DNA of 64,000 bases from Acidaminobacterium chupaoyuni (GCA_047936785.1 CP176394.1), one strand, 5' to 3'; shown: positions 24,122 to 33,803, numbered from the stretch's first letter. Made by a program: numbers and translations. Notes: generated from the sequence alone by a model not told the origin.

Positions 24122-26071
24122 TTATTCTGCGTCGTTTTCCGCTGTTTCAGCGTTAACCGGTGCTTCTTCTGTCAGGGCTTTGATGCTCAAAGAAATCTTC
24201 TTCTTCTCGTTGTCGATATCGGTGATCTTCGCGTTGACAACTTCGCCCAAAGATAACACTTCATCCGGCTTGCCGATTCTTCTGTCGGCAACGATCTGAG
24301 AAATATGAATCAAACCATCAACGCCGGGCATGACTTCGGCAAATGCGCCGAAAGGCATGAATTTAACAACTTTGACCGAAACAACATCACCTACATGATG
24401 AGTTGCTTCGAACTTTGTCCAAGGATTGTCTTCGGCCAGCTTATAGCCCAAAGAAATCTTCTTCTTTTCGGTATCCAGAGCGATGACATAAACATTCACA
24501 GTCTGGCCGATTTTCAGAACATCAGAAGGATGTTTTACTCTGTTCCAGGAAAGTTCGGAAATATGAATCATGCCATCCACGCCGCCGATATCAACAAAGG
24601 CGCCGTAAGTGGTGAAAGATTTTACCGTGCCGGTATATTTTGCGCCAACTTCGATGCTATCCCAGATCTTGGCGGCAGCTTCCTTGCGCTGTTCCATCAT
24701 CGGTGCTTTGATCGAACCGACAACACGGCGGCGAGGACGAGCCACTTCTGTGATGCGCACTTTCTGGCGGGTTCTGAGAAGCTGATTCAAATCGGCTTCG
24801 CGGGGCAGGCCTGTCTGGCTTGCGGGGATGAAGACGCGAATGCCCAGAACATTGGCGATCACGCCGCCCTTGTTCACATCGGTTACTGTGCAGTCAAACA
24901 CTTCGCCGCTGTCAACAGCCTTTTCAAGGGTTTCCCAATGCTTTACGGCATCCAGACGCTTTTTCGAAAGCATGATCGTGCCTTCCACATCGTTGACGCG
25001 CATTACATACGCTTCGATTTCATCGCCGATATGGATGTTATCTGCGATTACATAGGTAGGATCATCGCTCAGCTCAGTTGTGGGAATATAGCCGGCCTGC
25101 TTCACGCCCAAATCAACATGGATGTCAGTTGCGTTAATCTGAGTAATGACACCAGTTACCTTTTCTCCTGTATGTAAAGTTTTGAAAGATTGCTCCAGCA
25201 TTTCTTCGAAATTTTCTTCCTGTGTGATGATTTCATCAGCCATGTTCTTATATACCTCCTTAATTATCAGATCCGGGGTGGAAGCGCCGGCAGTAATCGT
25301 AATTCTCCCTTTTTTGCGGTAATGTCCATAATCCAGGCCGGAAGCGTCTTCAATAAAAACGGTATCAGGACATTCCTCAAGACAAATATCGTGCAATTTT
25401 CGAGAATTACTGCTGCTACTGTCGCCAATCACGACCACGCAGTCAGATCCAGACGCAAGTGAGCGCGCCTCATTTTGGCGTTCATCAGTTGCAATACATA
25501 TTGTATCAAAAATCTTAGTGGTTTTACAAGCATTTTTTATAAGATTTATGCAATTTTCAAAAATATTTTTATTAAAAGTAGTTTGCGATACTACAGAAAT
25601 ATTTTCCATGCTGTTTTTTTGAATAAAATCTTCCACTTCCGCCTGTGTTTCGGCGATGGCAAAAGAAGCGCAGCGGTCGGCGATGCCCAGCACTTCGGGA
25701 TGGTTGGCCGCCCCGATGATCAGCACGCGTCTGCCCTGTTTGCTTTCTTCTTCCACAATGCGGTGGATGCGCGCCACATGGGGGCAGGTGGCGTCGAAGG
25801 TCCTGCAATTTTTTTCTTTCAAAAGTTCAAGGTCTTTCTGCGTCACTCCATGGGCACGAATCACAACATCGCTGCCTGGAGGGATCTCTTCAAGATGTTC
25901 ACAAGAAAAAATGCCCTGCTTTTTCAGCTGTTCCACAACGAACTTGTTGTGGATGAGCGGCCCCGCCGTATAAACGGGTGTGTGGCCGGCTGCGGCGTTT
26001 GATGCCATATCGATGGCGCGGCGCACGCCATAGCAATAACCGGCGTTCTTTGCTAAAATAATTTCACTCAT
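24122..26071 (-). CDS. ispH: Bifunctional IspH (HMBPP reductase) / ribosomal protein S1
   Basis: One 649-aa frame joins two proteins. Residues 1 to about 280 are IspH, the last MEP-pathway enzyme, with its three [4Fe-4S] cysteines (13, 96, 192) and HPEVLG. Residues from about 304 carry four S1 RNA-binding domains; the third and fourth have GAFVDIGGVDGMIHISELS and GAFAEVMPGVDGLIHISQI. The same fusion is known in many Clostridia and is not an assembly artefact. It is the last gene of an overlapping plsC-ispH pair and carries the operon terminator. Confidence 0.96.
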   Translation of the reverse strand: MSEIILAKNAGYCYGVRRAIDMASNAAAGHTPVYTAGPLIHNKFVVEQLKKQGIFSCEHLEEIPPGSDVVIRAHGVTQKDLELLKEKNCRTFDATCPHVARIHRIVEEESKQGRRVLIIGAANHPEVLGIADRCASFAIAETQAEVEDFIQKNSMENISVVSQTTFNKNIFENCINLIKNACKTTKIFDTICIATDERQNEARSLASGSDCVVVIGDSSSSNSRKLHDICLEECPDTVFIEDASGLDYGHYRKKGRITITAGASTPDLIIKEVYKNMADEIITQEENFEEMLEQSFKTLHTGEKVTGVITQINATDIHVDLGVKQAGYIPTTELSDDPTYVIADNIHIGDEIEAYVMRVNDVEGTIMLSKKRLDAVKHWETLEKAVDSGEVFDCTVTDVNKGGVIANVLGIRVFIPASQTGLPREADLNQLLRTRQKVRITEVARPRRRVVGSIKAPMMEQRKEAAAKIWDSIEVGAKYTGTVKSFTTYGAFVDIGGVDGMIHISELSWNRVKHPSDVLKIGQTVNVYVIALDTEKKKISLGYKLAEDNPWTKFEATHHVGDVVSVKVVKFMPFGAFAEVMPGVDGLIHISQIVADRRIGKPDEVLSLGEVVNAKITDIDNEKKKISLSIKALTEEAPVNAETAENDAE

Positions 26072-26652
26072 TGGGCCTTCTCCCCTGTTTCGGCGATCTT
26101 CTGCATGATCACTTCTGCGGCTTCTTTATAAGCGGCTGCATCGGCTTTTTCGGGCTTGGGCAGATAAAACGGCTTTCCGAAGGTAACGGTGCAGCCGCGG
26201 AACGCTTTTTTGCCCGGGGTAATATATACGGGCAATACCGGCGAAGAGGTGCGCATGGCAAACATGGCGGCGCCCGATTTCCCATCGCCCAATTCCCCGC
26301 TTTTCACACGAGTGCCTTCGGGGAAAATAATCAGCTTTTGGCCGTTTTTCAAAACCGAAAGCGATTTTTTGATCGCCGTCAGATCGGCCTTGCCTCTATG
26401 TACGGGGAAAATGCCCATTTTAGGGAAAAACCAACGGGCAATGGCGGTTTTAAAAAGTTCCGCCTTGGCGATCACGGCAGGGCGTTCTTTTAATTTGAAC
26501 GCCAAAAACAGCATAACGGAATCGATATTGGCCGTGTGATTGCCGCATACCACTGCCGGCCCTTTGGGAATATTTTCGCTGCCGACCACTTTCAAACGAT
26601 AGATCGGCCATAAAACAACACCAACCAGTCTAACCACAAAATTATATAACAT
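26068..26652 (-). CDS. plsC: 1-acyl-sn-glycerol-3-phosphate acyltransferase
   Basis: PlsC acylates lysophosphatidic acid to phosphatidic acid. The 194-aa protein has an N-terminal membrane helix, the HX4D motif NHTANID (His 39, Asp 44) and the FPEGTR acceptor-binding motif. It overlaps ispH-rpsA by four bases and cmk by 11, in the conserved clostridial cmk-plsC-ispH order. Acyl-chain preference cannot be read from the sequence. Confidence 0.93.
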   Translation of the reverse strand: MLYNFVVRLVGVVLWPIYRLKVVGSENIPKGPAVVCGNHTANIDSVMLFLAFKLKERPAVIAKAELFKTAIARWFFPKMGIFPVHRGKADLTAIKKSLSVLKNGQKLIIFPEGTRVKSGELGDGKSGAAMFAMRTSSPVLPVYITPGKKAFRGCTVTFGKPFYLPKPEKADAAAYKEAAEVIMQKIAETGEKAQ

Positions 26653-27328
26653 GGCCGCATTTCTCCGTGATGATTTCTTTCATTTTGGTCAAAGTTTCTT
26701 CCAAAGTGTATTCCGTGGAAGAAAGCAGCACCGCATCTTCCGCGGCTTTCAGCGGCGCTGCCTGGCGGCTGGAATCCTGCTGATCCCGCTGTAAAAGATC
26801 TTGATAGACCGCTTCATAAGTGACCGTCTGGCCTTTCGCCTTAAGTTCTTCATAACGGCGCATAGCTCTTTTTTCGGGGGAAGCCGTCAGAAAAATTTTC
26901 ACCTGCGCATCAGGCAGGATCACTGTGCCGATATCGCGGCCATCCATGATGACATTATGTCGCGAAGCCAGCTGCCGCTGAAGATCCAGCAGAAACCGCC
27001 GAACCTCCGGCAAAGCGGAAACCGCCGAAGCATAGCGTGAAATTTTCTCGGTTCGAATCTCTTCCGAAACATCTTCGCCGCATAAAAAAATGTGTTGTGC
27101 GCCGCCGATCCATTCCAGCTGAATCGAAATTTCGTTCAGCAGCGGGAGGATTTTTTGAATTTCAGAAAGTTCAATGCCTCTGCGCGAAGCATAAAGACCG
27201 ATAGAACGATACATCGCGCCGGTATCCACATATAAAAAAGAAAGTTCCTTTGCCAACATCCGCGCCATGGTGCTTTTGCCCGCGCCGGAAGGGCCGTCGA
27301 TCGCGATTTGAAGGGTTTGGTTCTTCAT
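26642..27328 (-). CDS. cmk: Cytidylate kinase
   Basis: Cmk phosphorylates CMP and dCMP. The 228-aa protein has the P-loop GPSGAGKST (12-20), the YVDTGAMYRSIG segment, IMDGRDIGTVILPDA and the lid SRQAAPLKAAEDAVLLSST. Length and motifs are normal. It overlaps plsC downstream and the flavoprotein gene upstream, which implies a tightly coupled operon. Confidence 0.96.
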   Translation of the reverse strand: MKNQTLQIAIDGPSGAGKSTMARMLAKELSFLYVDTGAMYRSIGLYASRRGIELSEIQKILPLLNEISIQLEWIGGAQHIFLCGEDVSEEIRTEKISRYASAVSALPEVRRFLLDLQRQLASRHNVIMDGRDIGTVILPDAQVKIFLTASPEKRAMRRYEELKAKGQTVTYEAVYQDLLQRDQQDSSRQAAPLKAAEDAVLLSSTEYTLEETLTKMKEIITEKCGHVI

Positions 27329-28578
27329 GATTCCTGCTCCTTATCCTCAAAACATTGTGCTTTTCCCGCTGCTCTGCCTGTTGACCAGGCGATTTGCAGG
27401 TTGAAGCCCCCTGTGTAAGCATCCACATCAATGATCTCACCCGCAAAATACAGCCCGGGAACCAGCTTCGATTCCATCGTTTTGGGGTTGATCTCTTTGA
27501 TTTTAATGCCGCCGGAAGTGATGATCGCCTCTTCAATGGGCCCCGTGGCGCAAACAGTTAAGGCGTAAGCCTTTATCACGCTCACCAAAGCGGCGCGTTC
27601 TTCTTTTGTGACCAGATTCACCTTTTTATGCGGGTCGATCCCGCTTCTTCGAATGATAACGGGAATCAGCTTGCCGGGCAGCAGCGAAGAAACCGCATTG
27701 ATGAAATCACGGTTGATGTTCTCTTCAAAATCACGCAGAATACGCTTATCCAGGGTTTCGGCATCCAGTGCGGGTTTCAAATCGATCTCCAGCCGGAAAG
27801 GAGTTTCAGCCAGTTTGCGGCAAATATGTGCGGACCCGCTCAAAATAACGGGGCCGGAAACACCATCGGCGGTGAAAACCAGCTCTCCGAAATCCTGATA
27901 GACTTTCTTTTTTCCGCTGAGCAAAGTGACCGCGATATTTTTCAGGGCCAGCCCTTCTAATTCGGCAGGATCGCTTTCTTCGGTTTTCAGGCGGATCAGC
28001 GAAGCCACAGGTTCTGTCAGCGAATGGCCGGCCTGAACAGCCATTTTCAAGCCGATGCCATCGGAACCCGTTCGCGGATAAGAAAGGCCGCCTGTGGCCA
28101 AAATCACGCGGTCGGCCGCCAGAAACCGGCCGTCTGTGCAGGTGACCCCGCTCACCGCGCCGTCTTTTGTTTCTATTTTTGCGGCGCAGCCCTGCATAAC
28201 AGCGATATGATCTTTGTGAAGCTTATTTTTCAGCGCACCGCTGATATCCTTGGCATGATCGGAAACGGGAAACACGCGCTGTCCCCGTTCGGTTTTCAGC
28301 GGAACGCCCAACTGTTCAAAAAAGCTTTTTGCATCCTGCGCCGAAAAAGCATGAAAAGCGCTGTATAAAAATTTAGCGTTGCGCGGCACATTGGCCAAAA
28401 GCGTTTCCACATCGCAATCGTTTGTTACATTACAGCGGCCCTTGCCGGTGATATTCAATTTCCAGCCCAAAACCGTGTTGCGCTCTAAAATCGTTATCTC
28501 GTTTTGAGGGTCTTCCGCCGCTGAAATTGCGGCCATCATCCCGGCAGCGCCGCCGCCTATCACAATAATTTTTTTCAT
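27325..28578 (-). CDS. NAD(P)/FAD-dependent oxidoreductase (BaiN/HI0933 family)
   Basis: A 417-aa flavoprotein with an N-terminal Rossmann dinucleotide-binding motif GGGAAGMMAA (8-17), the family's GKGRCNVTND, ATGGLSYPRTGSDG and a C-terminal GLYFAGEIIDVDAYTGGFN. Members are annotated as aminoacetone oxidase family enzymes; one (BaiN) is implicated in bile acid dehydroxylation, but most have no known substrate, so function is left open. It overlaps cmk by four bases, ATGA-type. Confidence 0.88.
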   Translation of the reverse strand: MKKIIVIGGGAAGMMAAISAAEDPQNEITILERNTVLGWKLNITGKGRCNVTNDCDVETLLANVPRNAKFLYSAFHAFSAQDAKSFFEQLGVPLKTERGQRVFPVSDHAKDISGALKNKLHKDHIAVMQGCAAKIETKDGAVSGVTCTDGRFLAADRVILATGGLSYPRTGSDGIGLKMAVQAGHSLTEPVASLIRLKTEESDPAELEGLALKNIAVTLLSGKKKVYQDFGELVFTADGVSGPVILSGSAHICRKLAETPFRLEIDLKPALDAETLDKRILRDFEENINRDFINAVSSLLPGKLIPVIIRRSGIDPHKKVNLVTKEERAALVSVIKAYALTVCATGPIEEAIITSGGIKIKEINPKTMESKLVPGLYFAGEIIDVDAYTGGFNLQIAWSTGRAAGKAQCFEDKEQES

Positions 28579-29432
28579 TATAAAACACCGTCTTGCCGAG
28601 AGGCGGAAAACTGAGGCAATTCATCCAAAAGGCGCAGCTTTTTTTCTGCCCGTTCATCATTACGGATAATCAGACATACCAAAGTATTGAGCAGGCTCAA
28701 AAGCGGGGCCAGCGAACCGTTCACCCCAAAATCACCGCATTCGGCGCATAAATTCACATCGGCGTAAATCGATGTTTCAGAATCTGCCCCTTCACTGACG
28801 GTGATAATGCAGGCTTCACCCGATTGGGCGTAATCGAGCAGCGCTTTGGTGGTATCGGTGTGGCGAGGCAGACTGATCACAAACAAAAGATCGCTTCCGC
28901 CGATGGTGCCGATGGTGCAAAGCGGATCATCGCAGGAAAGATTGACGATGCACACATTGTTCAGCAGTGTGCGCAGATAAGAGCCCAGATAGATCGCCGC
29001 GGCAGCAGCGGGGCCTTGTCCGTATAAATAAACCTTTGAAGCGAATTGAAGCCGCGTGCAGGCGTTTTTCAACGCATCGGCATGGTTGGCGGCCAAGGTC
29101 TTTTTGATATTCATGATATCCGTCGACGCCAGATTTTCAAAAACGGAAGAATCCGGAACGCTGTCGTTCAGCAGTTCAAATTTTTCCAAAGCGGTGATGC
29201 GATATTTCAGTTCGTTTTTCAACGAATCATGAAATTCCGAAAAGCTTTCATAACCCAGCGCCGCGGCAAACCGCACCACTGTTGATTGGCTCACTCCAGA
29301 GGCCGCCGCCACTTCGGCGGCTGTCATGAAAGCGGCTTTCTCGCAATGGTTCAAAATAAATTCCGATAAAACCTTTTGGTTTTTCGTAAATTTGCCAAAG
29401 GATTCATTGATCGCGTCGTTAATTCTTTTCAT
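28578..29432 (-). CDS. MurR/RpiR family transcriptional regulator
   Basis: A 284-aa regulator: an N-terminal RpiR-type HTH (about 1-77) with AAEVAAASGVSQSTVVRFAAALG, then a SIS sugar-phosphate-binding domain (about 120-260) with VYLYGQGPAAAAA. RpiR regulators usually control sugar or amino-sugar catabolism, but no such genes are adjacent. I chose ATG 29432; the open frame extends to 29546 only as an overlap with the RsuA-family gene. It ends exactly where the flavoprotein gene starts. Confidence 0.88.
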   Translation of the reverse strand: MKRINDAINESFGKFTKNQKVLSEFILNHCEKAAFMTAAEVAAASGVSQSTVVRFAAALGYESFSEFHDSLKNELKYRITALEKFELLNDSVPDSSVFENLASTDIMNIKKTLAANHADALKNACTRLQFASKVYLYGQGPAAAAAIYLGSYLRTLLNNVCIVNLSCDDPLCTIGTIGGSDLLFVISLPRHTDTTKALLDYAQSGEACIITVSEGADSETSIYADVNLCAECGDFGVNGSLAPLLSLLNTLVCLIIRNDERAEKKLRLLDELPQFSASRQDGVL

Positions 29433-29497
29433 ACCCAATTCCCCGTTGATCCTGCCCACCGAAACGGCATATACGGCATATTTTATATCTTTTAGAG

Positions 29498-30211
29498 TTA
29501 TAAAGATTTGAGATAGTCGATCTCGTCTGTTTCTAAATTGCGCCATTTTCCGCAGGGCAGCCGATCCAGCTTCAGTTTGCCGACAGCGATGCGTTTTAAA
29601 GTTTTCACCGTGAAATCATATTGTTCGCACATTCTTCGAATCTGGCGGTTTCTGCCTTCTCTGATCTTCACTGAAAGCAGCACATCTTCGCCTTCATCGC
29701 GGATCTTTTTGACCATGGCAGGGGCCAGAGCCCTCCCATCCAGCTGCATCGGCGCAGAGAGCGCGGCCACAGGATCGATCTCTTTCGGCGCGCGGATGCG
29801 CAGCAGATATTCTTTATAGATTTCGTGGGAAGGATGCGTTAAACGGTTGGCCAGTTCGCCGTCGTTTGTCAGCAGCAGCAGCCCTTCCGAATACATATCC
29901 AGCCGGCCGACGGGATAAACACGCTCTTCCACATCTGCTATCAGCCCCATCACCGTGGGCCTGTTCTGTTCATCTTTCACGGTGGTCACCACGCCGCGCG
30001 GTTTATGCAGCATGATATAGCGCATTTTTTCCTGTGCCGCCAAAACAGGCGTTCCGCAAACCGTGATCACCGCGGTTTCGGCTTCAACAACATCGCCGAT
30101 CTGCGCCATCTTCCCATCAACGGTCACTTTTCCTTCGGCAATATATTTTTCCGCCGCGCGGCGCGAACAAAAGCCGCGCTGGGCAATGACTTTATGTAAT
30201 CGTTCTTTCAC
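29498..30211 (-). CDS. RsuA/RluB-family pseudouridine synthase
   Basis: A 237-aa rRNA pseudouridine synthase with an N-terminal S4 RNA-binding domain (KVIAQRGFCSRRAAEKYIAEG) and the catalytic motif GRLDMYSEGLLLLTNDGEL, whose Asp is the nucleophile. Clostridial copies at this locus, between dacF and cmk, are usually annotated RluB. The start is GTG 30211, with AGAGGATC upstream; the frame extends further 5' only as an overlap with dacF. Confidence 0.92.
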   Translation of the reverse strand: MKERLHKVIAQRGFCSRRAAEKYIAEGKVTVDGKMAQIGDVVEAETAVITVCGTPVLAAQEKMRYIMLHKPRGVVTTVKDEQNRPTVMGLIADVEERVYPVGRLDMYSEGLLLLTNDGELANRLTHPSHEIYKEYLLRIRAPKEIDPVAALSAPMQLDGRALAPAMVKKIRDEGEDVLLSVKIREGRNRQIRRMCEQYDFTVKTLKRIAVGKLKLDRLPCGKWRNLETDEIDYLKSL

Positions 30212-30234
30212 TGAGAGATCCTCTTTCTTATGGT

Positions 30235-31323
30235 TTAGCAAAATATCCGAACCAACCGCTGCCAAAAGGAATCCGGCGCTTCTTTGGAAACGCTTTGCGA
30301 AAAATAAAGCGGAATTTCGGCAATGATCTGATCGTTTAAAATGATTTTTTTCACACCGTAAAGCCGGCCGGCCTTCACCGGGCCATAGACGATACGGTCG
30401 CCGCATATGGCGGTCTTTATGTTTCTGCGTTCTTCCTCATGCAAAGCAAGGGAATATTCTTCATTGGAATAGACGGCGACCTTTCCCCCGGAAGCAACGG
30501 CAAGCTCGGCCTGCACCCCCGGCAAAGAAAGGATTTGAGCGCTGCAATCTTTGAAAAACAGTTCATAGGCGTTTTGATGGTCGCTCCAATCATCCGGGGC
30601 ATTCAGCGTTACAAAGATCAGGCGCCGCCCCTGCCGTTCGCAGGCGGAAACCAGGCATCTGCCTGCTTTTTTGGTGAACCCCGTTTTAACGCCGCAAACT
30701 CCTTCGCATAAACGAAGCAGCTTGTTATGGTTGTTCATCCATCTTCCGGCGATGGTGATTTTTTCGGTTGAAACGATGTCATAAAAAGGCTTTTGCTCCA
30801 TGGCGTAAGCCGCAAGCTTTGCCATATCTTCGGCGGTGGAATAGTGACTGTCGCCATCCAAACCGCTGGCGCTTTCGAAATGGGTGTTTTTAAGGCCCAA
30901 TTTCAAAGCATAAGCGTTCATTTCCGCAACAAAAGCGGGCTCGCTTCCGCTGCAAAGGCAAGCCAGCGCCACGGCCGCGTCATTCCCGCTCATCAATAAT
31001 AAACCATACAGCAGATCAGAAACTTTTAAGGTCTCCCCTTTTTTCAGATACATGGAAGAACCCTCGATCCCCACCCATTCGGGCTTGACCGTTATCTCAC
31101 GGTCGAGGGAAAGCGTTTCCATGGCGATCAAAGCCGTCATGATTTTGGTCGTGCTGGCCATGGGCAGTTTTTGATCGCCGTTATATTCATAAAGGAACTG
31201 GCCTGTCATCGGTTCATAAAGCGCCGCCGCATGGGCGGAAACACGAAGTTCGAGGGCCGATACATTCATGGAGTGCATCAAAAAACAGCAAAGCAAAAAA
31301 GCAGCCAACCTGCGTTTTTTCAC
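30235..31323 (-). CDS. dacF: D-alanyl-D-alanine carboxypeptidase (DacF-like)
   Basis: A 362-aa penicillin-binding protein 5-type carboxypeptidase that trims the terminal D-Ala of peptidoglycan stems. After a signal peptide it has the three active-site motifs: STTK (Ser 57, Lys 60), SGN and KTG in CGVKTGFTKKAG. A C-terminal beta domain follows. In spore formers the copy next to gerW and scpAB is usually the sporulation-type DacF. The start is GTG 31323, eight bases after AGGAGG. Confidence 0.9.
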   Translation of the reverse strand: MKKRRLAAFLLCCFLMHSMNVSALELRVSAHAAALYEPMTGQFLYEYNGDQKLPMASTTKIMTALIAMETLSLDREITVKPEWVGIEGSSMYLKKGETLKVSDLLYGLLLMSGNDAAVALACLCSGSEPAFVAEMNAYALKLGLKNTHFESASGLDGDSHYSTAEDMAKLAAYAMEQKPFYDIVSTEKITIAGRWMNNHNKLLRLCEGVCGVKTGFTKKAGRCLVSACERQGRRLIFVTLNAPDDWSDHQNAYELFFKDCSAQILSLPGVQAELAVASGGKVAVYSNEEYSLALHEEERRNIKTAICGDRIVYGPVKAGRLYGVKKIILNDQIIAEIPLYFSQSVSKEAPDSFWQRLVRIFC

Positions 31324-31377
31324 AACGAACACCTCCTCCGCAAAAGTATACGGAGAAGGGCTCGTCTTATATGCCTA

Positions 31378-31752
31378 CTATTCGGAATCTTTGGGCGATT
31401 TGAATTTATCGATCACATCGGGCACCAGATCGATCAGGCGATCGACCGTGGAATTGGCCGGCGGATCCACATAAAGCATTCTCGCGTTGCCGTTGCTGAT
31501 CACGATAAACGCCACGGGATTGACCGTAACGCCTGCGCCGCTGCCCGCGCCAAAGCGAACCGGCGCTTTATCGGGGGCCGGGTTTTTGCCATCGGAACCG
31601 CCTGAAGCGAACCCGAAGGTCACTCTGGAAACGGGGATCAGCGTAACGCCATCCGGAGTTTCAATGGGGTTGCCCACCACGGTATTCACATCGATCAGTT
31701 CTTTGATCTTCGACATGGTCTCATTCATAACATCACTGATTTGATTGCTCAT
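31378..31752 (-). CDS. gerW: GerW family sporulation protein (YtfJ)
   Basis: A 124-aa protein with the YtfJ/GerW core GNPIETPDGVTLIPVSRVTFGF, followed by a glycine-rich loop and VRFGAGSGAGVTVNPVAFIVI. GerW of B. subtilis is a spore protein needed for alanine germination. It starts right after the DUF2953 gene in the conserved clostridial order scpA-scpB-DUF2953-gerW-dacF. The C-terminal residues are acidic. Confidence 0.93.
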   Translation of the reverse strand: MSNQISDVMNETMSKIKELIDVNTVVGNPIETPDGVTLIPVSRVTFGFASGGSDGKNPAPDKAPVRFGAGSGAGVTVNPVAFIVISNGNARMLYVDPPANSTVDRLIDLVPDVIDKFKSPKDSE

Positions 31753-31754
31753 TT

Positions 31755-32504
31755 TTACACCGCCTTACTGTTATTTTGTGATTGAAGGATCTTGAATTTC
31801 TTAAAAATGCGAAGCCCCGCGATCAAAAACTTAAAAAGGATCGCGGTGACAAGAATATCTGCTTCAATATAAGGCTTCGTCTGATCGAAGGCCGCCTGAA
31901 CGAAAACATCCTTTTTCTTGATGCGGATACGCTCTTCGACCCACGGAAGCGTGAGATTCACCGCCGCGGCAGATGCGCCGAAAAGCATCGCCGTTTTGGC
32001 CGCATCTTCGGTTGCAATGGTAAAATGAACCTTAAACCGCCTGATTACGATGGCGCGGCAGATCCTGCCCATTGCTTCCACCGCCAGATGAAGATAATCC
32101 ATCCACTGCGCGGGCGTAATATCGGAAAAAGAGATGCCTTGCAGCCCTTTTTTCAATGGATTTTTTGAAGCCCTGTTTTTGGATGGAGGCTTTTTCTGGG
32201 CTGTGGGTTCTTTTTGAGGCGCCGCCTCTGCCTTAGGGGCTTGCGGCGCGGTTTTCTCCGCCTGCGGCGGATCGGGCGCTCTTTTCTCTTCTTTGTGTTC
32301 TCGCTGTTTTTTCTTCTGCTTGCGCGGCTTTTTTTGCTTAAGCGGCCAAATCTGAAAAGATATCGGGCCAAGGCCGATCCGGCATGAAAAATCTTCACCG
32401 CGCAGGCACAGCCTGACAGACGCGGGAAGAAACAGAACCAGCAAAAGCAGCAATATCACAAACGCCAGCAAACCGCCGAGAATAAGCAGCAGAATTTTGA
32501 TCAC
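31755..32504 (-). CDS. DUF2953 domain-containing protein
   Basis: A 249-aa protein with a very hydrophobic N-terminal helix (KILLLILGGLLAFVILLLLL), a short domain, an extremely Lys/Pro/Ala-rich linker (about 60-125) and a C-terminal DUF2953 segment (VIRRFKVHFTIATEDAAKTA). The family is common beside gerW in spore formers; its function is unknown. It overlaps scpB by four bases. Confidence 0.85.
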   Translation of the reverse strand: MIKILLLILGGLLAFVILLLLLVLFLPASVRLCLRGEDFSCRIGLGPISFQIWPLKQKKPRKQKKKQREHKEEKRAPDPPQAEKTAPQAPKAEAAPQKEPTAQKKPPSKNRASKNPLKKGLQGISFSDITPAQWMDYLHLAVEAMGRICRAIVIRRFKVHFTIATEDAAKTAMLFGASAAAVNLTLPWVEERIRIKKKDVFVQAAFDQTKPYIEADILVTAILFKFLIAGLRIFKKFKILQSQNNSKAV

Positions 32505-33091
32505 AAAGAACTCTCCTTTAAAACAGTTGAAGTCTGTCCCTCTGCGGTTGCAAAAGAAAGCTGTTCCATCATGTCGGAAGAAAATTCTTCAAACGGAGGA
32601 AGTTCGGTAATTTTTGAAAGGCCAAACGATCTGAGAAAATCATCGGTCGTGCAATAAAGCGTAGGTCTGCCCGGGGCATCCAGCTTTCCGCATTCACGAA
32701 TCAAGCCTTTTTGGCAAAGGCTGCGCACGGTATAACTGCTGTCAACTCCGCGGATCTGCTCCACATAAACGCGCGTGGTGGGCTGCTGATAAGCAATGAT
32801 GGCCAAAACCTCTAAAGCAGATTGCGAAAGCGATGCGGTCCGGTTGGTTTCCAACAGCCGCCTTACCGGTTCCGCATATTCCGCACGCGTGCATAATTGC
32901 AGCTTATCTTCCAGCCGAACCAGTTTGATTCCGCGCCGCTGATAATCATAATCATCCGCCAATTGTTCCGCCGCCTGAAGAAGCTGCGTTTCGTCAGCTT
33001 CCAAAACGGCGCAGAGCTTGTCTGTGCCAACAGGTTCCCCTGCCGCAAAAAGGGCAGCCTCTAATGCATATTGTAATTCGTTTTGCTCCAT
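32501..33091 (-). CDS. scpB: Segregation and condensation protein ScpB
   Basis: The 196-aa kleisin-associated winged-helix subunit of the SMC-ScpAB condensin. Diagnostic are ALEAALFAAGEPVG at the start, RLLETNRTASLSQSALEVLAIIAYQQPTTR in separate parts, and VRSLCQKGLIRECG. AGGAG lies six bases before ATG 33091; the longer frame would run into scpA. It is adjacent to scpA, one base apart. Confidence 0.95.
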   Translation of the reverse strand: MEQNELQYALEAALFAAGEPVGTDKLCAVLEADETQLLQAAEQLADDYDYQRRGIKLVRLEDKLQLCTRAEYAEPVRRLLETNRTASLSQSALEVLAIIAYQQPTTRVYVEQIRGVDSSYTVRSLCQKGLIRECGKLDAPGRPTLYCTTDDFLRSFGLSKITELPPFEEFSSDMMEQLSFATAEGQTSTVLKESSL

Positions 33092-33092
33092 T

Positions 33093-33803
33093 TTATTCTC
33101 CTGCAAGCGATAGTAAATATCCGTCTTTCTCTTCTATAATTTGCAGTTTATGTGCTTTGGAAAGTTCCAGCACCGCCAAAAACAGCGAAACAACTTCTGA
33201 ACGGCTTTTGCATTCCATCACCAGCTGTTCAAAATCGGCGGAATGATATTTTGCCAGCTGCTGAATAATGCGTTCGATTTTTGCCGATACGGGTACAGGT
33301 TCGTGGCCCACAACGCCGCTGAACAGTCGAAGCGGCGGTGGTTCTTTTTGAGAAAAGCGGCTCAACATGGCTTCTAAAGCGCGTGCCAGAACATCGGGTT
33401 GATAATCATAAGTGACTTTTTGAAAGGGCAACAGTTCCGGCGGCTTTGTGTAAAGATCACACCCCAGTTCACTGCGGTGCTCTAAAATGCCGCTGATGCG
33501 TTTATATTTTTGATATTCCAACAGGGCGGCCACCAGTTGTTCACGAGGGTCTGCTTCTTCCTCTTCTTCATAAACAGGCAAAAGCATTTTTGATTTGATA
33601 TACATAAGCTGAGCCGCCATGGCGATAAAATCACTGGCGACTTCCAGATTCAGCGATTCCATTTCGCGGATCTGTTCCAGATATTGTTCCAGAATTTCCG
33701 AGATCGGGATATCGTAGATATTGATCTTATTTTTCGAGATCAGGTGCAGCAGCAGATCCAGCGGCCCGTCAAACTGTTCCAGATGATAAGTAACCTGCAT
33801 CAT
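33093..33803 (-). CDS. scpA: Segregation and condensation protein ScpA
   Basis: The kleisin subunit linking SMC heads, about 236 aa. It begins with VTYHLEQFDGPLDLLLHLI, has the INIYDIPISEILEQY segment and ends with a winged helix (VVSLFLAVLELSKAHKLQI). The start is uncertain: tandem ATGs at 33803 and 33800 fit the family, while the open frame extends to 33827. No strong ribosome binding site precedes it, which suggests coupling to the upstream protease gene that it overlaps slightly in some start choices. Confidence 0.94.
   Translation of the reverse strand: MMQVTYHLEQFDGPLDLLLHLISKNKINIYDIPISEILEQYLEQIREMESLNLEVASDFIAMAAQLMYIKSKMLLPVYEEEEEADPREQLVAALLEYQKYKRISGILEHRSELGCDLYTKPPELLPFQKVTYDYQPDVLARALEAMLSRFSQKEPPPLRLFSGVVGHEPVPVSAKIERIIQQLAKYHSADFEQLVMECKSRSEVVSLFLAVLELSKAHKLQIIEEKDGYLLSLAGE

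Noticed and set aside
24305..25177. 290-codon plus-strand frame antisense to ispH-rpsA
   Set aside because: It is the mirror of a strongly conserved gene, has no ribosome binding site and no family resemblance.
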